Assembly (NCBI GenBank): GCA_947626745.1
Contig: CANQTF010000005.1
Span: forward strand, 1 to 64,000
Direction: 5' to 3'
DNA: 64,000 bases
DNA from: an uncultured Lachnospiraceae bacterium
Lineage (GTDB): Bacteria; Bacillota; Clostridia; Lachnospirales; Lachnospiraceae
Shown here: positions 59,082 through 64,000 of the stretch, piece by piece
How positions within the stretch are numbered: position 1 is the stretch's first letter
How the letters are laid out: each line of letters opens with the position of its first letter
The notes under the pieces: model-generated
Databases searched by the model: none
What the model was told of the DNA's origin: nothing
Seen by the model: the letters and a program-made list of their open reading frames with translations, nothing else
Translations under genes and position numbers: made by a program

Positions 59082-60020
59082 ATGGCTATTACGGCAGCAA
59101 TGGTAAAAGAGTTGAGAGAGATGACCGGCGCAGGTATGATGGACTGTAAGAAGGCGCTGAACGAGACGAACGGCGATATGGACGCAGCGATCGAGTATCT
59201 GAGAAAGAACGGTCAGGCAAAGGCGGAGAAGAAAGCCGGCAGGATCGCAGCCGAGGGACTCTGCCGCGTGTCGGTCAAGGACGACAGGACCGCAGCGGTA
59301 GTGGAAGTGAATTCCGAGACGGATTTCGTAGCCAAGAACGAAGATTTTCAGGCATATGTGGAAGCGGTGGCCGAACAGGCGGCCTCGTCCGACGCGGCGG
59401 ATATGGACGCGTTCCTTGCAGAAAAGTGGCATCTGGACACTTCCAAGACGGTCAAAGATGCGTTGGTCGATAAGATCGCTGTGATCGGTGAGAACCTGAC
59501 GATCAGAAGATTCGAGAAGATCGTGGCGAACGACGGCTGTGTGGTATCTTACGTACACGGCGGCGGCAGGATCGGCGTTCTCGTAGAGGCTGCCACGAAT
59601 GTGGTGAACGACGCGATAAAAGAGGCGCTCGTCAATATCGCCATGCAGGTCGCGGCGCTCTATCCGAAGTATGTATCCACGGACGAGGTGTCCGAGGAGT
59701 ACAAGGCGCATGAGAAGGAGATCCTCACGGAGCAGATCAAGAACGATCCCAAGATGGCGGGAAAGCCCGACAAGGTGATCGAGGGTGCGGTGAACGGCCG
59801 TCTCAACAAAGAGCTGAAGGAAGTGTGCCTGTTGGAGCAGGTATATGTCAAGGCTGATGACGGCAAGCAGAGCGTTGCGCAGTATCTGGCGCAGGTAGCG
59901 AAGGAGAACGGCGCAGATCTTTCCGTCAAGAGATTCGTCCGCTTCGAGACAGGCGAGGGCCTTGAAAAGAAAGAGGAGAACTTCGCGGAAGAAGTGGCAA
60001 AGCAGATGGCCGGAAACTAA
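59082..60020 (+). CDS. tsf: Translation elongation factor Ts
   Basis: A 312-aa nucleotide exchange factor for EF-Tu. N-terminal UBA domain VKELREMTGAGMMDCKKALNETNGD; TDFVAKN, which contacts EF-Tu, is at about residues 80-86; and a C-terminal dimerisation region follows. RBS AGGAGG ahead of ATG. In B. subtilis pyrH and frr follow tsf, whereas here a terminator and an unrelated gene do. Confidence 0.98.
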   Translation: MAITAAMVKELREMTGAGMMDCKKALNETNGDMDAAIEYLRKNGQAKAEKKAGRIAAEGLCRVSVKDDRTAAVVEVNSETDFVAKNEDFQAYVEAVAEQAASSDAADMDAFLAEKWHLDTSKTVKDALVDKIAVIGENLTIRRFEKIVANDGCVVSYVHGGGRIGVLVEAATNVVNDAIKEALVNIAMQVAALYPKYVSTDEVSEEYKAHEKEILTEQIKNDPKMAGKPDKVIEGAVNGRLNKELKEVCLLEQVYVKADDGKQSVAQYLAQVAKENGADLSVKRFVRFETGEGLEKKEENFAEEVAKQMAGN

Positions 60021-60081
60021 GAAGAAGGCGCAGCCCTGCACGGTATGCGCCGCCGTAAAAAAGTGATAGGCAGACTATGAT

Positions 60082-60128
60082 AAAAATGCTATAATCATAT
60101 CAGATACTGATCGATTATAGCATTTTTT
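60082..60128 (+). terminator. Terminator of rpsB-tsf, with an embedded -10-like TATAAT
   Basis: AAAAATGCTATAATC (60082-60096) pairs with GATTATAGCATTTTT (60113-60127) over 15 bp, with a T run to 60128. The left arm contains TGCTATAAT, a perfect extended -10 (60087-60095), so the same sequence might also start transcription of the next gene. Confidence 0.9.
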
Positions 60129-60149
60129 ATGTAAAAGGAGGAAAGAGCC

Positions 60150-60794
60150 ATGTTGGAAGATAAGGTCATCAAGATTCAGTCAAACAGAGATCCGGATGTC
60201 GCGCTCAAGGTGCTGCCCGGGCATTTTGCGACGCCCCAGTCCCATATCACGCACTATATGGATATGACGACGATGAAGACGCGCTGCAAGGAAGCGCAGA
60301 AGGTCGCGGAGCTTATGGCGATGAAGTATTCCGTCTCCACGCCGGTGGATACCATTGTCTGTATGGAAGGTCTGCAGGTGATTGGCGCCTATCTGGCGGA
60401 GGATCTCGCCAAGGCGGGCGTTCTCTCCATGAACGCGCACAAGACCATTTATGTTGTGACGCCGGAGTTTTCTTCCGCAGGGCAGATGATCTTCCGCGAC
60501 AATCTAAAGCCGATGATCGCGGGCAAGAATATCATATTTTTGGAAGGCTCGATCACGACGGGCAAGACGCTGCTTGCCTGTGCGCGGAGTCTCGACTATT
60601 ACGGCGGCAAGCTGCAGGGGATCTGCGCGATCTTCAGCGCCGTCAGCAAGATGGGAGATATCGACGTGAACGCGATCTACAGCCGGAGCGATATCCCGCA
60701 TTACGAGAGTTACAGACAGGAGGACTGCCCTCTGTGCAAGCAGAAGGTGAAGCTGGACGCGCTGGTGAACAGCTACGGCTATTCCAAACTGTAG
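60150..60794 (+). CDS. Phosphoribosyltransferase-fold protein (PyrE-like, atypical)
   Basis: A 214-aa protein with the PRTase type I layout. The PRPP-loop position reads IIFLEGSITTGKTLLA, where PyrE proteins have a pair of acidic residues before the TTG; here the second is Gly. A CPLC pair lies near the C-terminus. It is often annotated as orotate phosphoribosyltransferase in Lachnospiraceae. The missing acidic residue and the absence of other pyr genes make that activity doubtful, and it might be a regulatory or salvage PRTase. GGAGGAAAG before ATG. The ABC importer genes follow after 16 nt. Confidence 0.6.
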   Translation: MLEDKVIKIQSNRDPDVALKVLPGHFATPQSHITHYMDMTTMKTRCKEAQKVAELMAMKYSVSTPVDTIVCMEGLQVIGAYLAEDLAKAGVLSMNAHKTIYVVTPEFSSAGQMIFRDNLKPMIAGKNIIFLEGSITTGKTLLACARSLDYYGGKLQGICAIFSAVSKMGDIDVNAIYSRSDIPHYESYRQEDCPLCKQKVKLDALVNSYGYSKL

Positions 60795-60810
60795 AAAGAC
60801 AGGATATCAT

Positions 60811-62067
60811 ATGTTATTTAATACGTTGTTCCATAAGTGCAAAAATATCTGCGGCGGCATTTTCTGTGCCGCCGCCTTATTGCTGTGCGTGACGGCGTGT
60901 GCTGCGCCGGCGTCCGCAGCGCAGACGCAGGACGCGCAGGACGCACAGGAGAGCCGGACCGTGCAGAGCGGCCCGCAGCCGCAGGAGACACCCCTATGGA
61001 ACGGGCTTGGCGAGCCTGTCCGTATCCCGCTCACCTATGCGGACAGGTTCACCATGGACCGCTATGCGCAGGGATACGTGCTGATCACGGTGGCGGACAG
61101 GGATCGTTTTCTGGTCGTGCCCGAGGGAATGCAGCCTCCGGCGGGGCTGGATGAGGACATCGCAGTGATCCGGCAGCCGGTGGACCGTATCTATCTGGTT
61201 GCTTCCGCCGCCATGGATATGTTCCGCTCGCTGGACGGGCTTTCCGCGATCCGGCTGTCGGGCACGGAAGCGGACGGCTGGTGCATGGAAGATGTGGCCA
61301 GGGCGATGGAGGAAGGCGAGATCCTGTATGCCGGCAAGTACAGTGCGCCGGATTATGAGCTGATCCTGTCCGAAGGCTGTGAGCTGGCGATCGAAAACCT
61401 GATGATCGACCACAGCCCGGAGGTGCGGGAAAAGCTGGAATCCTTCGGCATTCCCGTTCTGGTGGACTATTCCAGCTATGAGAGCCACCCGCTGGGGCGC
61501 GTGGAGTGGGTGAAGCTGTACGGCGTCCTGCTCGGCAGGGAAGCCGAGGCCGACGCTGCCTTTGCAGAGCAGGAGAAACTTCTCGAGGCGGTCAGTCGGG
61601 AGACGGCGGAGGCGCAGGGAAGCGACGGGGCTTCGGCCGACGGCCGCAAGACGGTGGCTTTCTTCTATATCACCGGCAACGGGGCGGCCAACGTGCGCAA
61701 ATCCTCGGATTATATCCCGAAGATGATCGGACTTGCGGGCGGAGCGTACATCTTCGACGACTTGGGGGACGAATCGAGCCATTCCTCCTCTGTCACCATG
61801 CAGATAGAGGAATTCTATGCGTCGGCGAAGGACGCGGACTACATCATTTACAACAGCACGATAGACGGGGAGATCCGGACGGTGGACGAGCTGCTCGACA
61901 AGTGTACACTGCTCGCGGGTTTTCGGGCGGTGCAGGAGGGGAACGTCTACTGCACGACCAAGAATCTGTATCAGGAGTCCATGTCCATAGGCGTCATGAT
62001 CGACGATATGCACAAGATGCTGACGGGCGGGGAGGATATGCGGTATCTGTATCGCCTGTCGAAATAG
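60811..62067 (+). CDS. ABC transporter substrate-binding lipoprotein (FecB/BtuF type)
   Basis: A 418-aa protein with a lipoprotein signal: hydrophobic core then VTAC with the lipidated Cys at residue 30. The mature part has the periplasmic-binding-protein type 2 pattern (YADRFTMDRYAQGY, then DYELILSEGCELAIENLMIDHSPEVREKLESFGIPVLVDYSSYESHPLGRVEWVKLYG, and VYCTTKNLYQESMSIGVMIDDMHKML). These proteins bind ferric siderophores, haem or cobalamin. No B12 riboswitch or Fur-like site was recognised, so the ligand is open. Weak RBS (AGGA), probably read from the PRTase transcript. Confidence 0.85.
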   Translation: MLFNTLFHKCKNICGGIFCAAALLLCVTACAAPASAAQTQDAQDAQESRTVQSGPQPQETPLWNGLGEPVRIPLTYADRFTMDRYAQGYVLITVADRDRFLVVPEGMQPPAGLDEDIAVIRQPVDRIYLVASAAMDMFRSLDGLSAIRLSGTEADGWCMEDVARAMEEGEILYAGKYSAPDYELILSEGCELAIENLMIDHSPEVREKLESFGIPVLVDYSSYESHPLGRVEWVKLYGVLLGREAEADAAFAEQEKLLEAVSRETAEAQGSDGASADGRKTVAFFYITGNGAANVRKSSDYIPKMIGLAGGAYIFDDLGDESSHSSSVTMQIEEFYASAKDADYIIYNSTIDGEIRTVDELLDKCTLLAGFRAVQEGNVYCTTKNLYQESMSIGVMIDDMHKMLTGGEDMRYLYRLSK

Positions 62068-62080
62068 GACGGGAAAGAGG

Positions 62081-63124
62081 ATGAAGAGAGTGACAAACGA
62101 CAAAATAGACAGACCGGACGGCGCGCTTTGCTTTGGCGTGCTGCTTATCCTGCTCGCGCTTCTGCTGCTGCTCAGTCTCGCCATAGGCAGCGTGCCCGTT
62201 TCCGTGAAAGATATCCTGCGCAGCGTCGGCATGGGCGGCGGCAGCGTTTCCGATACCGTCCGCGATATCCTGTGGCAGATCCGCATGCCGCGGGCGCTGG
62301 CGGCCCTGATACTGGGCGGCGCGCTGGGACTTGCGGGGTATCTTTTGCAGACCTTTTTCCACAATCCCATAGCGGGGCCCTTTGTGCTGGGGATCTCCTC
62401 CGGCGCGAAGCTGACGGTCGCCCTTCTGACGGTATTTTTCCTCGGGAGGGGTGTCCGAGTCAGCTCATGGGGCATGATAGCGGCGGCCTTTGCGGGCGCC
62501 GTCGCCGCGATGGGGGTGGTGCTTGTCATGTCCGGCAAAGTGGACAGTATGGCGATGCTCATTGTCAGCGGCGTCATGATCGGCTATATCTGCTCGGCGG
62601 TCACGGATCTGGTCGTCACCTTCGCACAGGACGCCGACATCGTGAATCTGCACAATTGGTCGAAGGGCAGCTTCTCGGGCATCACGTGGGACAACGTTGC
62701 GGTCATGGGGATCGTCGTGGCGGCGTCCGCAGCGGCCTCCCTGTGGCTGTCGAAACCGATCGGCGCGTATCAGCTCGGGGAGAGTTATGCGGCCGGCGTG
62801 GGCGTTGACGTCCGGGCGCTGCGTTTCCTGTTGGTCCTTTTGTCGAGTATTCTGGCGGCGTGCATCACGGCGTTTGCCGGGCCGGTCTCTTTCGTCGGGA
62901 TCGCCGTGCCGCATCTGGTCAAGGGTCTTTTCAGGACGGCGAAGCCGCTTGTCATGATACCGGCATGCTTCCTCGGCGGCGCGGTGTTTTGTCTCTTCTG
63001 CGACCTGCTGGCGAGGACGCTGTTCGCGCCCACGGAGCTGAGCATCAGTTCCGTGACGGCGGTGTTTGGCGCGCCGGTGGTGATCGCGGTCATGCTGAGA
63101 CGCAGGAGAGGGGGAGAGCGATGA
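62081..63124 (+). CDS. ABC transporter permease, FecCD/BtuC family
   Basis: A 347-aa polytopic protein with about ten hydrophobic segments. Family hallmarks: RMPRALAALILGGALGLAGYLLQTFFHNPIAGPFVLGISSGAKL, then the coupling region ISFVGIAVPHLVK-like FAGPVSFVGIAVPHLVKGLFR. It forms the homodimeric channel for ferric siderophore, haem or cobalamin uptake. The stop overlaps the ATPase start (ATGA). Confidence 0.93.
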   Translation: MKRVTNDKIDRPDGALCFGVLLILLALLLLLSLAIGSVPVSVKDILRSVGMGGGSVSDTVRDILWQIRMPRALAALILGGALGLAGYLLQTFFHNPIAGPFVLGISSGAKLTVALLTVFFLGRGVRVSSWGMIAAAFAGAVAAMGVVLVMSGKVDSMAMLIVSGVMIGYICSAVTDLVVTFAQDADIVNLHNWSKGSFSGITWDNVAVMGIVVAASAAASLWLSKPIGAYQLGESYAAGVGVDVRALRFLLVLLSSILAACITAFAGPVSFVGIAVPHLVKGLFRTAKPLVMIPACFLGGAVFCLFCDLLARTLFAPTELSISSVTAVFGAPVVIAVMLRRRRGGER

Positions 63125-63888
63125 CGGAGTATCACATGCAGGTGAGACAGTTGACGGCCGGTTATCATGACGTTCCCGTGCTGCGCAACGTCACGATCGA
63201 GATCCCGCGGGGCGGGATCGTGACGCTGATCGGACCCAACGGAGCCGGCAAGTCCACGCTCCTTCGGAGTATCGCCGGACAGCTTGCGCCGACGGCGGGC
63301 TGCGTCCTGCTGGGGCAGGAGGATCTGTACGGCATGAGCAGACAGGAGCTGGCGCGGCGTATGGCGTCGGTCTTTACGGACAAGGTGCGCACGGAGCTGA
63401 TGACCTGCGAGGATGTGGTGGCGGGCGGCAGATACCCCTATACGGGGCGTTTCGGCATCCTGTCGGAGCAGGATCGGCGCATCGTGTACGACTCTATGGA
63501 AATAACACGTGTTCTCGATATCGGGCAGAGAGACTATAACAAGATCAGCGACGGGCAGAGACAGCGGGTGCTGCTCGCCCGGGCGCTCTGTCAGCAGCCG
63601 GAGATCATACTGCTCGACGAGCCGGTCTCCTATCTGGATATCCGCTATAAACTGGAATTTATGTCCGCCCTGCGGCGGCTTGCCGGAGAAAAGGGAATGA
63701 CGGTCGTTATGTCACTGCACGAGCTGGAGCTGGCCAGACACTTTTCCGACAGGGTGCTGTGCGTCAAGAACGGCTGTGTGGTGCGCTCCGGCCCGCCTGA
63801 ACGGATCTTTGGACAGGGCTATATGAGGGAGCTTTTTGATATCGGGGCGGAGTATGCCGACGGGACGGCGTGGGAGCGGCTGCTGTGA
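63121..63888 (+). CDS. ABC transporter ATP-binding protein, FecE/FhuC/BtuD family
   Basis: A 255-aa ATPase: Walker A GPNGAGKST, Q-loop region, signature ISDGQRQRVLLARAL (a variant of LSGGQ), Walker B EIILLDEPVSYLD and the H-loop in VVMSLHELELARHF. It energises the importer encoded just upstream. The track's ORF begins at 62860 inside the permease gene; ATG 63121 overlaps the permease stop by 4 nt and gives the family length. Confidence 0.95.
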   Translation: MTEYHMQVRQLTAGYHDVPVLRNVTIEIPRGGIVTLIGPNGAGKSTLLRSIAGQLAPTAGCVLLGQEDLYGMSRQELARRMASVFTDKVRTELMTCEDVVAGGRYPYTGRFGILSEQDRRIVYDSMEITRVLDIGQRDYNKISDGQRQRVLLARALCQQPEIILLDEPVSYLDIRYKLEFMSALRRLAGEKGMTVVMSLHELELARHFSDRVLCVKNGCVVRSGPPERIFGQGYMRELFDIGAEYADGTAWERLL

Positions 63889-63913
63889 GATAACAGGATA
63901 ATTTTTCTTGTGA

Positions 63914-63959
63914 ATTTTTCATAAAATTTCTTTTCGTTGTGCGATAAATATGTTATAGT
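63914..63959 (+). promoter_or_regulatory. Promoter with CodY-box-like operator before the last gene
   Basis: The 15-mer ATTTTTCATAAAATT (63914-63928) matches the CodY consensus AATTTTCWGAAAATT at 13 of 15 positions. Just downstream lies an extended -10, TGT-TATAGT (63951-63959), with a poor -35 (TTTTCG, 63931-63936, 17-nt spacer). Confidence 0.45.
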
Positions 63960-63992
63960 ATAAAAGAGTTTGATATTAAGGAGCGAGAGGTC

Positions 63993-64000
63993 ATGGCGCA
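63993..64000 (+). CDS. Start of a gene that runs off the window
   Basis: ATGGCGCA at 63993 is preceded by AAGGAGCGAGAGG, a good ribosome binding site about 6-12 nt upstream, and by the promoter at 63931-63959. Only Met-Ala and a partial codon are visible, so no function can be given. Confidence 0.5.

Noticed and set aside
60795-60810. Cobalamin or Fur-type regulatory site before the ABC importer
   Set aside because: Only 16 nt separate it from the PRTase gene; no B12-box or Fur-like palindrome is present there or in the PRTase leader.

Overview
The window (about 57% G+C by eye, one dominant coding strand) looks like a chromosomal segment of a motile Clostridia/Lachnospiraceae-type Firmicute. 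The reasons are a CodY regulator, low-GC-Gram-positive gene order around the fla/che operon, FliY/CheC/CheD chemotaxis, SigD, strong GGAGG ribosome binding sites, GTG/TTG starts, and no outer-membrane flagellar or pilus genes. Every convincing gene is on the + strand. Long minus-strand ORFs are codon-bias shadows.

Layout. (1) 1-717: non-coding, with two 105-bp direct repeats; the second is interrupted by a palindromic MITE-like element. (2) 718-1677: an Rpn/PD-(D/E)XK nuclease-family gene with its own promoter and terminator. (3) 1846-18578: a type IV pilus-like operon. It encodes prepilin peptidase, a PilM-PilN fusion, a PilO-like protein, four (pseudo)pilins (two of about 900 aa) and an 1824-aa membrane-anchored DUF5057-like protein. 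No assembly ATPase or PilC platform protein is present in the window. (4) topA, then codY with a CodY-box-like sequence inside its own promoter. (5) 21832-58099: a 36-kb fla/che superoperon. The early part is flgB-flgC-fliE-F-G-H-I-J-motE/ylxF-fliK-flgD-flg_new-flgE, ending in a strong terminator. A new sigma-A-type promoter then drives flbD-motAB-fliL-M-Y-cheY-fliOPQR-flhBAFG-PilZ-cheB-A-W-C-D-(membrane protein)-sigD-fapA-(unknown)-(SwrB-like)-(MltG-like), ending in a terminator at 58072. (6) A structured leader candidate, then rpsB and tsf. (7) An atypical PRTase gene and a FecB/C/D/E-type iron-siderophore/cobalamin ABC importer. (8) A promoter with a CodY-box-like site and the first codons of a gene that runs off the window.

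The order topA ... codY - flgB ... sigD - SwrB-like - rpsB - tsf matches the well-known Bacillus subtilis arrangement, minus trmFO/codV/clpQY, with motAB, flbD, a PilZ gene, fapA and several small unknowns added. Together the genes build the basal body, export gate, motor and hook, and supply the chemotaxis phosphorelay with CheB/CheC/CheD adaptation. No flagellin, cheR, flgM or receptor gene is present, so those must lie elsewhere.

The least understood parts are the pilus cluster with its giant minor pilins and DUF5057 protein, the small proteins at the end of the fla/che operon, and the structured non-coding leaders before fliK, flgE and rpsB. Functional names rest on motif reading and gene order, without database searches.
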